Source: Chloroflexota bacterium
Lineage (GTDB): Bacteria; Chloroflexota; Anaerolineae; J036; Brachytrichaceae
Length of the DNA stretch: 64,000 nt
Reading direction: 5' to 3'
NCBI GenBank assembly: GCA_025354985.1
Contig: JANXLU010000053.1
Location: forward strand, 100,591 to 164,590
Shown: piece by piece, positions 16,423-24,592 of the stretch
Numbering within the stretch: position 1 is the stretch's first letter
Layout of the letters: each line of letters begins with the position of its first letter
The notes under the pieces: model-generated
What the model was told of the DNA's origin: nothing
What the model saw: the letters and a program-made list of their open reading frames with translations, nothing else
Database searches by the model: none
Made by a program: the position numbers and the translations under genes

Positions 16423-17403
16423 ATGAAATTTATTGATGTCTCAAAACTTATTGTTGCCGTATCTTTGATTGCGGCATGTTCGGCGCAACCCGCGCCAGGC
16501 GCTGCGGTACAAAAGATCCGGCTTCCAATGGGCTACATACCGAATATCCAGTATGCGCCATATTACGTGGCCGTGAGCAAGGGATATTTTGCCCAGGAAG
16601 GCATTGAACTGGAGTTCGACTATAAGTTTGAGACGGATGGCGTCAAGCTTGTGGGGGCCGAAGAACTACCGTTTGCGGTGGTGAGTGGCGAACAAGTGGT
16701 GCTGGCGCGTGCACAGGGTTTGCCGGTAAAGTATATTGCGCAATGGTATCGGCAATTTCCGATTGCGGTGATTAGTCCGCGAAGTGGCAATATCAAGTCA
16801 CTGGCGGACTTGAAGGGTAAGAAAGTGGGTTTGCCAGGCTTGTTTGGGGCCACTTACGTAGGTTGGCGCGCGTTGCTTGCCGCCAATGGAATGAGTGAAA
16901 AGGATTTTGATCAGCAAGCCATTGGATTTACGCAAGTGGCCGCTTTGCAGCAAGGCAAGGTCGATGCCGTCGTTGGTTACATCAACAATGAGCCGATTGT
17001 GCTCGCCAACGCCGGGGTGCCGGTGGATGTCATTGATGTGGGCAAGACTGTGAGCATGGTGGCCAATGGTTTAATGACGAGCGAAAAGACCGCCAAGAAT
17101 AATCCGGTATTGGTACGGGGCATGGCACGCGCGGTTTTGCGCGGGGTGCAGGATACGATTGCCAACCCGGATGAGGCGATGCAGATTACAACCAAATTTG
17201 TCGAAGGACTGAAGGCTGAGGATCCCGTGCAGAAGAAAGTTTTGCTGGCGACGATTGAACTCATGCGTCCGGCGGCGGGTGAAAAGTTTGGGTCATCCAC
17301 CGATCAGGCCTGGGAGACTACTCAATCCACGCTGATCACCATGGGACAGGTGAAATCCAAACTTAACGCAGCAGATTTCTATTCGAATGAGTTTTTGCCA
17401 TAG
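16423..17403 (+). CDS. NMT1/THI5-like ABC substrate-binding lipoprotein
   Basis: 326 residues. Lipobox LIAACS (Cys about 19). The mature domain has the NMT1/THI5 pattern: IRLPMGYIPNIQYAPYYVA, SKGYFAQEGIELEF, GEQVVLARAQGLPVKYIAQW, DLKGKKVGLPGLFGATYVGW. The family includes HMP or thiamine-precursor, riboflavin and sulfonate binders. The sulfurtransferase context could suggest a sulfur compound; the closest motif match is thiamine-pyrimidine binders. The 3' end overlaps the ATPase start by 17 nt. Confidence 0.88.
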   Translation: MKFIDVSKLIVAVSLIAACSAQPAPGAAVQKIRLPMGYIPNIQYAPYYVAVSKGYFAQEGIELEFDYKFETDGVKLVGAEELPFAVVSGEQVVLARAQGLPVKYIAQWYRQFPIAVISPRSGNIKSLADLKGKKVGLPGLFGATYVGWRALLAANGMSEKDFDQQAIGFTQVAALQQGKVDAVVGYINNEPIVLANAGVPVDVIDVGKTVSMVANGLMTSEKTAKNNPVLVRGMARAVLRGVQDTIANPDEAMQITTKFVEGLKAEDPVQKKVLLATIELMRPAAGEKFGSSTDQAWETTQSTLITMGQVKSKLNAADFYSNEFLP

Positions 17404-18124
17404 CATCGATCTGAGCCTGACGTATCCCAACGGAACGCAGGCGCTAGATCGGGTGACGATGCACGTGGCGCGCGGAGAAGCGGTCGCGCTTGTGGGACCG
17501 AGTGGGTGCGGAAAGAGCACCCTGTTGCGCATTATTGCCGGTCTGCTGCGGTCATCACACGGGGCGGTTTTTTTGGACGACCGGCAGGTTGCAGGGCCAA
17601 CACGGGCAACCGGGCTGATGTTTCAAGACCCGGCATTATTGCCCTGGCGAAGCGTTGAAGAGAATATCAGGCTTCCGCAGGAGCTTGGCAGGCAGGCTGG
17701 ACAGGGGTCGGAGGATGTCGTGCCACTGATAAAACTTGTGGGTTTGCAAGGTTTTGAACACGCGCTGCCGCGAGAACTCAGCGGTGGCATGGCGCAACGA
17801 ACCGCGCTCGCCCGCGCCCTGGTCACGCAACCGGAATTGCTTTTGATGGACGAACCTTTCGGTGCACTGGATGCACTTACGCGCGAAGGACTGACGGCAC
17901 AACTGCAGACGGTTTGGCGAGACCTGGGCACAACGGTCATTATGGTGACGCATAGCATTGCCGAAGCGGTGTTTATGGCGGATCGCGTGCTGGTCATGTC
18001 AGCCCGACCAGGTACGATCGTGGGGGAGGTGACGGTGGGCCTAAACCGACCACGTGCTTGGTCGACTCAGGGGAGCCCGGTATTCGGCTCCGCGGTTGAT
18101 GCGGTTCGGGCACTTCTGCGGTAG
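17387..18124 (+). CDS. ABC transporter ATPase (SsuB/TauB/ThiZ type)
   Basis: 245 residues. Walker A GPSGCGKS, Q-loop QDPALLPW, signature LSGGMAQR, Walker B LLLMDEPFGALDA and the H-loop THSIAEAVFMADRVLVMSARPG, all typical of nitrate/sulfonate/thiamine-precursor importers. It is the last gene of the sulfurtransferase-Rieske-ABC operon. Its ATG overlaps the binding-protein gene by 17 nt. Confidence 0.92.
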   Translation: MSFCHSIDLSLTYPNGTQALDRVTMHVARGEAVALVGPSGCGKSTLLRIIAGLLRSSHGAVFLDDRQVAGPTRATGLMFQDPALLPWRSVEENIRLPQELGRQAGQGSEDVVPLIKLVGLQGFEHALPRELSGGMAQRTALARALVTQPELLLMDEPFGALDALTREGLTAQLQTVWRDLGTTVIMVTHSIAEAVFMADRVLVMSARPGTIVGEVTVGLNRPRAWSTQGSPVFGSAVDAVRALLR

Positions 18125-18152
18125 GCCGGGCCTCTGCACTTGCACGGGTCAC

Positions 18153-18158
18153 TACAAT
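18153..18158 (+). promoter_or_regulatory. -10 box, leaderless type
   Basis: TACAAT, then AGTCGA, then the ATG of the HPS/KGPDC-family gene at 18165. No convincing -35 is present. Confidence 0.55.
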
Positions 18159-18164
18159 AGTCGA

Positions 18165-18818
18165 ATGGCTGCGCTCTTTCAAATTGCATTTGACAACGTG
18201 ACCTCGGTTGTTGCCGCTGATCTGGCAACCCGGATGGGTGATGACTTGGATTGGGCGGAGGCGGGTACACCGTTGATCGCCAGCGAAGGGATGGCCGCGG
18301 TGCGGGCGCTGCGTATGGCGGTGGCCGGCAAACGGGTGGTGGCCGATCTAAAGATCATCGATAGCGGAAAGCAACTCGTTACCTTGGCGCTGGATGCCGG
18401 AGCGAATGTGGTCACCGTTCTTGGCTGCGCCGACGATGTGGTTATTCGCGAGGTGGTAACGACCGCGCACGCGCGCGGCGCGCTTGTGGCCGCAGATTTG
18501 CTTGGTCTTGATGATGAGATAGGCCGGGCGCATGAGCTGGCGTTTCTTGAGGTGGATTATCTGACCGTGCACGCAAGCGCCGCGAACGAATCAGGCCAGG
18601 CGCGCATCATTCCATTTAACCTGATCGCCATTCTTAATGAGCATGTGGGGCTCCCACTGATTGTGGCCGGTGGCGTGGACCATGCAAACATGGCACAGGT
18701 GCTGGCTTGCAACCCTGCGGTCGTGGTTGCGGGTAGCGCGGTGCTTAAAGCGAATGACCCGATTCAAGCGCTCAAGGACCTGCGGCGTGAACCACGCCAA
18801 TTTGAGGTTACACTTTGA
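18165..18818 (+). CDS. 3-hexulose-6-phosphate synthase / 3-keto-L-gulonate-6-P decarboxylase family protein
   Basis: 217 residues, a single (beta/alpha)8 barrel of the OMP decarboxylase superfamily. The metal-binding motif is VADLKIID (DxKxxD), with LTVHAS downstream and phosphate-site motifs GLPLIVAGGVDHANM and PAVVVAGSAVLKA. Family members make hexulose-6-P from formaldehyde and ribulose-5-P, or decarboxylate 3-keto-gulonate-6-P. Surrounding genes handle sugar acids, favouring the decarboxylase role, but sequence alone does not decide. The ATG at 18165 is chosen for its -10 box 6 nt upstream; the frame extends further 5' inside the ABC ATPase gene. Confidence 0.85.
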   Translation: MAALFQIAFDNVTSVVAADLATRMGDDLDWAEAGTPLIASEGMAAVRALRMAVAGKRVVADLKIIDSGKQLVTLALDAGANVVTVLGCADDVVIREVVTTAHARGALVAADLLGLDDEIGRAHELAFLEVDYLTVHASAANESGQARIIPFNLIAILNEHVGLPLIVAGGVDHANMAQVLACNPAVVVAGSAVLKANDPIQALKDLRREPRQFEVTL

Positions 18819-18828
18819 AACACTTGCT

Positions 18829-20136
18829 ATGAACTATCAATTGTTTGATCAGATAAAGGATCTTGACTTCCCCGCGCCATTGCCCGAGAAATTATTGGTG
18901 GTGAAACAGCGGTTTGACGTGCCGAGAGTGGCCGATATTGAAGCGAGCACGCGCGCGGCGGTGCGCGTGCTGATGCTGGGGGCCAGGCCCGGTGCCACGG
19001 TAGCCATTGGTGCGGGGAGCCGTGGGATTGCAAACATCGCTCGAATCGCCCGGGCCGCGGTTGAGGTGCTCAAGGCGGACGGCTTTCACCCCTATATATT
19101 CCCCGCCATGGGCAGCCATGGCGGCGCAACTGTGGAGGGCCAATGCACCATGATTCGCGAATTCGGGATCACCGCCGAATCCATGGGTTGCGAACTACGT
19201 GCCACCATGGTCGTGCGCGAAATTGGGCACATTGAGGGCGGTCCGAAGCTGTATCAGGGCGAGGACAGCCTGTCGGCGGATCATGTTATTCTCCTGAGCC
19301 GGATCAAGCCGCATACCGATTTTCGGGGAACGCTGGAGAGTGGGCCAAGCAAGATGGCCGTTATAGGTCTTGGCAAGCAGGCGGGCGCGGCGATTATGCA
19401 CAGTTATGGTGGACCGGGATTTACGCGCTATTTGGCAGATGCCGCACGCGTGTATGAATCCAACACCAACTTTATCGGAGCGGTTGGGATCATAGAAAAT
19501 GCTTATGATGAGACCGCGGAAATCATGGCGGTACCCGCCAATAAGGTTGGCACGGATATGGAACGCGAAGCATTGAAGCGCGCACGGAGTTACATGGCGA
19601 GTATTCCATTTACGCATGTGGATACACTGGTGATCCAGGCGATTGGGAAAAATATCTCGGGTACCGGGATGGATACGAACATCATTAATCGGTTGATGGT
19701 GGTCCGGGAACCCGAACCGACCAGCGGGCCTGATGTGGCCACCATCAGCGTGCTGGACCTGACGCCCGAGACGCACGGAAACGCGAGCGGGATTGGCATG
19801 GCCAACTCAACCACCGAGCGGGTTGCCCGAAAATATGACTTTACGGCCACTTATACAAACGGATTGACGAGCGGGACCTTTGGCGCCTTTCGCTCGTCAC
19901 TACCGATTGTGGCAACCACCGATCAGCGCGCGATTCAATACGCGATCCGCGGATGCGGCCAACCCTGGGAAACCGCGCGGTTGATGTTTATCCGCAACAC
20001 ACTGGCAATGGATGAGTTCTGGACGAGCCCGTCATTGCGCACCGAAATCGAAGGCCACGAACGCCTGTCGATCGTCGGCGAAACACCGCTCACCTTTATA
20101 AATGGGCGGATGACCTGCCCCTGGCAAATGAAGTGA
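18829..20136 (+). CDS. LarA-like (DUF2088) nickel-pincer racemase family protein
   Basis: 435 residues, close to the 420-430 of lactate racemase LarA. The conserved N-terminal domain shows GAGSRGIANIARI, FPAMGSHGGATVEGQ, LLSRIKPHTDFRG and KMAVIGLGKQAGA, with His and Lys where LarA places nickel-pincer and catalytic residues. LarA-type enzymes racemise or epimerise 2-hydroxy acids with an NPN cofactor. No larB, larC or larE is in the window. ATG at 18829, 11 nt after the preceding gene, fits an operon with it. The substrate is probably a sugar acid or hydroxy acid, by context. Confidence 0.8.
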   Translation: MNYQLFDQIKDLDFPAPLPEKLLVVKQRFDVPRVADIEASTRAAVRVLMLGARPGATVAIGAGSRGIANIARIARAAVEVLKADGFHPYIFPAMGSHGGATVEGQCTMIREFGITAESMGCELRATMVVREIGHIEGGPKLYQGEDSLSADHVILLSRIKPHTDFRGTLESGPSKMAVIGLGKQAGAAIMHSYGGPGFTRYLADAARVYESNTNFIGAVGIIENAYDETAEIMAVPANKVGTDMEREALKRARSYMASIPFTHVDTLVIQAIGKNISGTGMDTNIINRLMVVREPEPTSGPDVATISVLDLTPETHGNASGIGMANSTTERVARKYDFTATYTNGLTSGTFGAFRSSLPIVATTDQRAIQYAIRGCGQPWETARLMFIRNTLAMDEFWTSPSLRTEIEGHERLSIVGETPLTFINGRMTCPWQMK

Positions 20137-20192
20137 ACCGTAGTCGAGACGGCGTTCGTCACGAGCGAACGCTGCCTCCGACTCTTATGATC

Positions 20193-22205
20193 ATGGCAAC
20201 AAAACTTAAGTGGGGAATCCTTGGAACCGGCAACATCGCCCATGCGTTTGCGCGAGGCGTAAAAGCCTCCAATACGGGGAAACTTGTGGCTGTGGGAAGC
20301 CGCAGCCAGTCAAGCGCGGATTCGTTTGCCAAGGAATTTGCCATTGGCAAGCCGGCCAGACATGCCAGTTATGAGGCGTTGCTGGCTGATAGGACGGTCG
20401 AGGCTGTCTATATCGCGGTGCCGCATCCTATGCACGCAGAATGGGCGATCAAGGCTGCCGAGGCCGGCAAACACGTGTTGTGTGAGAAGCCAATGGGCAT
20501 GAATCATGCCGAGGCAATGGCCATGTTTGAGGCCGCGCATGCCAACCATGTATTCATGATGGAGGCGTTTATGTATCGCAGCCATCCGCAAATGGCCAAG
20601 GTTAATGAATTAATCACCAGCGGTGCCATTGGTGATGTCCGATCCATCCAGGCTACATTTAGTTTTAACGCCAAGTACAACGAGACCAGCCGGCTCTTAA
20701 ACAATGCGTTGGGCGGTGGGGGCATTATGGATGTCGGGTGCTATCCGGTTAGTTTTGTACGGATGGCGGCCGGTGCGGCCTCGGGCAAAGCATTTGCAGA
20801 TCCGGTCGAGGTAAAGGCGGTTGGCAAGCTGAACGCAAACACCGGGACCGATGAGTGGAGTTCTGCGGTGCTTAAGTTTTCGGGCGGGATCATGGCTCAA
20901 GTGAGCACCGGTGTGCAGGTGCATCAGGACAATAGCGCACGGGTGTATGGTAGTGCCGGGTATATCCATATTCCCGACCCGTGGATTCCCAGTCGGGATG
21001 GCAGCCCGGCATTTGTGCATGTGCACAAGGACAACAAGGTCAAAAAAATCAAGGTGACGCCGGAGGCGCCGCTGTATGCGCTGGAGGCTGATGCGGTTGG
21101 GAATGCCGTGCGCGCGGGGCAGCTACAGGCTTCCGCGCCAGCGATGACCTGGGACGATACGCTCGGGAATCTGCGAACCATGGACGCCTGGCGCCATCAG
21201 ATCGGACTGGTGTATGACCAGGAAAAGCCGGATGCCCCGGAAATGAAGCTCACCGTGCGCAGAGCGGTACCACGCCCGCCAAAGCATACGGACATGCGCT
21301 ATGGCACGTTGCCCAACAGTACGAAAAAGGCAAGCCGGGTTGTATTCGGTTGTGACAATCAGCAAACGATTGCGCACGGCAGTGTGGTGTGGGACGACTT
21401 TGTCGAGCGCGGAGGAAGTGTGTTTGATACCGGGCACATCTACGGCGGTGGGCTCCAGGAAAAGCTATTGGGGCAGTGGATGCGCAACCGCAACAACCGT
21501 GAGGATGTGGTGGTGATTGGCAAGGGTGCGCACACACCATTTTGTGACCCGGATAGTTTGAGCAGGCAACTGCTGATTACACTCGAGCGGCTGCAAACGG
21601 ATTACGTAGATATGTACTTCATGCATCGCGACAATCCTAATTACCCGGTTGCGGAGTTTGTCGATGTATTGAACACGCACGTGGCTGCCGGGCGTATTCG
21701 AGCCTTTGGCGGTAGCAACTGGAGCATTGCCCGAATCAAGGAGGCCAATGCCTATGCCGCAGATCACAAGTTGCACGGATTCAGCGCCATCAGCAATAAC
21801 TTCTCGCTTGCCCGCATGGTCAGTCCGGTGTGGAATGGGTGTATTGCCGCCAGTGACCGGGAGTATCGTGCGTTTTTGAGCGAGACGCAGCTTACGCTGA
21901 TGCCTTGGAGCTCGCAGGCACGCGGCTTCTTTTTAGAAGACACCACGCCAGATTTCGCCGCGGACGAGGAACGCGTGCGGTGCTGGTTTGCTGACGATAA
22001 TTTTGAACGCCTGGCCCGTGCGCGCGAGCTTGCCGCCCAAAAGGGTGTGCGCGCCATCAACGTTGCGCTGGCCTACGTATTGCATCAGCCGTTTCCAACA
22101 TTTGCGTTGATTGGCCCACGACTGGTGAGCGAAACACGATCCAGCTGTGAATCAATGTCTGTAACTCTTTCCGAGGCCGAGGTCCGTTGGTTGAATCTGG
22201 AGTAG
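20193..22205 (+). CDS. Bifunctional Gfo/Idh/MocA oxidoreductase-aldo/keto reductase fusion
   Basis: 670 residues from the ATG at 20193. Residues 1-345 are a Gfo/Idh/MocA dehydrogenase: nucleotide motif GILGTGNIAHAFARG at 8-22, CEKPMG with the catalytic Lys, and the GGGIMDVGCYPV segment. After a joint of about 25 residues, 370-670 form an aldo/keto reductase with the tetrad Asp and Tyr (FDTGHIYGGG), Lys (VVIGKGAH) and His (YFMHRDN), plus GGSNWSIARI and MPWSSQARGFF. Both active sites look intact, so the protein may carry out two consecutive NAD(P)-dependent steps on one sugar. The frame is continuous. Substrate unknown. Confidence 0.88.
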   Translation: MATKLKWGILGTGNIAHAFARGVKASNTGKLVAVGSRSQSSADSFAKEFAIGKPARHASYEALLADRTVEAVYIAVPHPMHAEWAIKAAEAGKHVLCEKPMGMNHAEAMAMFEAAHANHVFMMEAFMYRSHPQMAKVNELITSGAIGDVRSIQATFSFNAKYNETSRLLNNALGGGGIMDVGCYPVSFVRMAAGAASGKAFADPVEVKAVGKLNANTGTDEWSSAVLKFSGGIMAQVSTGVQVHQDNSARVYGSAGYIHIPDPWIPSRDGSPAFVHVHKDNKVKKIKVTPEAPLYALEADAVGNAVRAGQLQASAPAMTWDDTLGNLRTMDAWRHQIGLVYDQEKPDAPEMKLTVRRAVPRPPKHTDMRYGTLPNSTKKASRVVFGCDNQQTIAHGSVVWDDFVERGGSVFDTGHIYGGGLQEKLLGQWMRNRNNREDVVVIGKGAHTPFCDPDSLSRQLLITLERLQTDYVDMYFMHRDNPNYPVAEFVDVLNTHVAAGRIRAFGGSNWSIARIKEANAYAADHKLHGFSAISNNFSLARMVSPVWNGCIAASDREYRAFLSETQLTLMPWSSQARGFFLEDTTPDFAADEERVRCWFADDNFERLARARELAAQKGVRAINVALAYVLHQPFPTFALIGPRLVSETRSSCESMSVTLSEAEVRWLNLE

Positions 22206-22206
22206 A

Positions 22207-23223
22207 TTGGTCCAGGTCTATGCACCACATGTCGCCGCATACTGGGATATACCGCCCAACTCGGCGGTGGCTCCGTTAAATCGAGGCGGGTATAACAATC
22301 ATCTGTTTGATGTACAGGGCGGTGACCGACACTATGTGTTGCGAATCTATGGCAATCACTCCAAACCGAACCTGATAGCACACGAATTGGGTGTGTTGTG
22401 GCAGGTTGGCCAGTCGGCATTGCCGTTTGTGGTGCCCGTGCCCGTGCTGACCAAAACAGGGCAAATGTGCGCGTTGATGAACTTGCAAGGTCAGCGGGCG
22501 CTGGCTGTGTTGCTCCCGTTTATTGAAGGTGAGAATCCTGAAACGCGCGATTTGGCGCAAACCGAGGCCGTGGGTGAAGCCCTGGCACAACTATTGATAG
22601 CATTGATGCCGATCCAGCCTGGAGAGGCCCACACGAGCGCGGGCTATGGAGACCTGTCCAAACTGCACCCGCTGGTGCCTGATCCGTGGGAGGCGGCGAA
22701 TTGCCTGCCCGCGACGGTGCCGAAGTCAAAAAAGCACCGCCTGAACGCGATTTTGGATTTGCTCCATGAGCGTCGCGCGCATATTGGTCGGTTGCCTCAG
22801 CAGCTGACTCATGGAGATGTTATCCCGGGCAATATCCTGGCAGATGGCGCCAAGGTCACCGGAATCATTGATTTTGAATTTTGCACCATGAACCCGCGGG
22901 CGGTGGACTTAGCCTGTGCCGTGGATTCCTGGACATACGGTGCGCTAAACTCCGGACGCGAATGGCCGGTAATTGCGGCGTTGTGCCGAGGTTATGCCCG
23001 ATATGGCTCATTGAACGCGGATGAGATTGAATGCATCCCGGCGTTGTTGTTGCTGCGCAACTGTGTCGTGCTGTTGCACATCATTGGCCAGTTTGTGGGC
23101 GGAAAGAGCCCATTGGTGGATGTGGATTTGTGGTTTGAATCGTTGTTGAACATGGACGCCTGGCTAACGATGAATGATCGGCGGTTGACTGCAACGATTG
23201 GCGAAGCTTTTGCACGCGGGTAG
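22207..23223 (+). CDS. APH/choline-kinase-fold phosphotransferase
   Basis: 338 residues. Kinase-like fold of the APH/homoserine kinase II group: VLRIYGN (ATP-contacting region), the Brenner motif LTHGDVIPGNIL (catalytic Asp, metal Asn) and IIDFEFCTMNPRAVDLA (metal Asp). It phosphorylates a small hydroxyl or amino substrate. The only in-frame start at the family's N-terminus is TTG at 22207, directly after the fusion-gene stop; the ATG at 22220 is out of frame. Position suggests a sugar-derivative kinase, but aminoglycoside or homoserine relatives cannot be excluded. Confidence 0.8.
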   Translation: MVQVYAPHVAAYWDIPPNSAVAPLNRGGYNNHLFDVQGGDRHYVLRIYGNHSKPNLIAHELGVLWQVGQSALPFVVPVPVLTKTGQMCALMNLQGQRALAVLLPFIEGENPETRDLAQTEAVGEALAQLLIALMPIQPGEAHTSAGYGDLSKLHPLVPDPWEAANCLPATVPKSKKHRLNAILDLLHERRAHIGRLPQQLTHGDVIPGNILADGAKVTGIIDFEFCTMNPRAVDLACAVDSWTYGALNSGREWPVIAALCRGYARYGSLNADEIECIPALLLLRNCVVLLHIIGQFVGGKSPLVDVDLWFESLLNMDAWLTMNDRRLTATIGEAFARG

Positions 23224-23260
23224 ACGGAATCCCGGCGGTCATTGGGAAGGTGGCCGGCTG

Positions 23261-24517
23261 TTACAAGAACAGTGGCCGGATGTGGCGCTCGTATAGGTTT
23301 GCGGTGACGTTTCGGGAGACTGATTCATGACATTCATCGAGTAGCCCCAAATAGCGCGGCCCCATTTTCGCGGCCATCTTAAAGCCGACATGGAGCAATT
23401 GGCGCATGCTGGGGTTATAGAGCGGATCAGATTCATCATGGCGAACCGTACGAACAAACTGATCGGAAGTCCAGGCAGACACGGTTGCAGCCGTTGGAAG
23501 CTTGGTCGGATTGATGTCGATCACCGCGGCATAGGGAGCACACAGCTCGGTCATGTGGCTTAGCGCGTCAGCATAGAGTTCCCCGGCAAGCGCCAGACCA
23601 TCGCCGCCGTGTTCGGCCAGTCCAATAACCTCCTCCAGCCAGGTTGTCCCGGCAGTTTTTACATGAACGCCGCACCCGTGTGTTATCAGCGCACGGTGGA
23701 TGGCCGGGTAAATTGAGAACTTGTCACTGCCCGAGTGCACGCTAAGTTTGAGCGAATCCGGCAGGCCCAGTTGTTGAATGGCGTGTGCAATCACGCAGAT
23801 ATCGGCGTTGAACTCGCGTTCGAATTGGGCCACATCGCCAACATAATCCACGCCTTTGTTAAACCGTCCGGTAAATTTTGGCGCAATGGTCTGGATCGGT
23901 ATCCGGGCGTCGGCGATCGCGGTCAGAATTATCAACAGCTCGACGGGTGACTGTGGCGCGTCCGTTTCATCCATTGAGACCTCGGTCACAAAAGGGTTGT
24001 CGTGCTTCACGGATGCGATGTGCTGATATACCGCACGAGCCTCCTGCACGGCGAGAAAGTATTTGCCCGCCAACTGAGTGAGGTCCGCTCGTGACAACTC
24101 GAATGGCTCGCCGACACCGGCAATTTTCACAGTGCCGACGAGCTCGGGATGCTGGTCAACGAACGCTTTAAGTTGAGCCGAATCTGCAGGTTTACCGATA
24201 AAGTCCGCCACGTCGATGGTGAAAAAATCCGACGGTTCCAAGAAACGGTCAACTGTGTTGAGCCCAATGTGATCAGCATCCACGTAATAAGGGAGGGTCC
24301 ATCCAGTAGCTTTGACTGCGGCATCTGCGGCAGCACGGACGCTGACGGGTTCGGAGCCGATGATGTTGTGCTCTCGATTTGATTTGTTCCAGGTTGGCGC
24401 TATCGGCACACCCTTTTGGACAGCCATTTTGCAGGCTTTGAGCTGGGATGGAGCTTGATGGGCGAATCGATCACCGACTCCGAGGCTGAATTTGCTAAGT
24501 TTTAGGATGTTACTCAT
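23261..24517 (-). CDS. uxaE: Tagaturonate/fructuronate epimerase family protein (UxaE)
   Basis: 418 residues. The start SKFSLGVGDRFAHQAPSQLKA, the block PYYVDADHIGLNTVDRFL, TEVSMDETDAPQSP and KLSVHSGSDKFSIYPAIHRAL match the tagaturonate epimerase family, a TIM-barrel metalloenzyme interconverting D-tagaturonate and D-fructuronate so that galacturonate and glucuronate routes merge. It is convergent with the kinase gene and diverges from the 24593 operon. Two TTAGAATTC-type palindromes lie between the divergent starts, so both directions may be under one regulator. Confidence 0.85.
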   Translation of the reverse strand: MSNILKLSKFSLGVGDRFAHQAPSQLKACKMAVQKGVPIAPTWNKSNREHNIIGSEPVSVRAAADAAVKATGWTLPYYVDADHIGLNTVDRFLEPSDFFTIDVADFIGKPADSAQLKAFVDQHPELVGTVKIAGVGEPFELSRADLTQLAGKYFLAVQEARAVYQHIASVKHDNPFVTEVSMDETDAPQSPVELLIILTAIADARIPIQTIAPKFTGRFNKGVDYVGDVAQFEREFNADICVIAHAIQQLGLPDSLKLSVHSGSDKFSIYPAIHRALITHGCGVHVKTAGTTWLEEVIGLAEHGGDGLALAGELYADALSHMTELCAPYAAVIDINPTKLPTAATVSAWTSDQFVRTVRHDESDPLYNPSMRQLLHVGFKMAAKMGPRYLGLLDECHESVSRNVTANLYERHIRPLFL

Positions 24518-24533
24518 GGTTTTGGTTTGAGTT

Positions 24534-24580
24534 ATTAGAATTCAATTTGACAATATTTCAAATTCGATTAGAATTCTAAT
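24534..24580. promoter_or_regulatory. Paired operator-like palindromes
   Basis: A perfect 14-bp palindrome ATTAGAATTCTAAT at 24567-24580 and a near copy ATTAGAATTCAAT at 24534-24546 have centres 33 bp apart, about three helical turns. AATTTG and CAAATT form a further inverted pair between them. The region is strikingly AT-rich between two divergent genes (uxaE and the 24593 operon), as expected for a dimeric repressor bound at two sites. Confidence 0.6.
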
Positions 24581-24592
24581 TTGCGACACACT

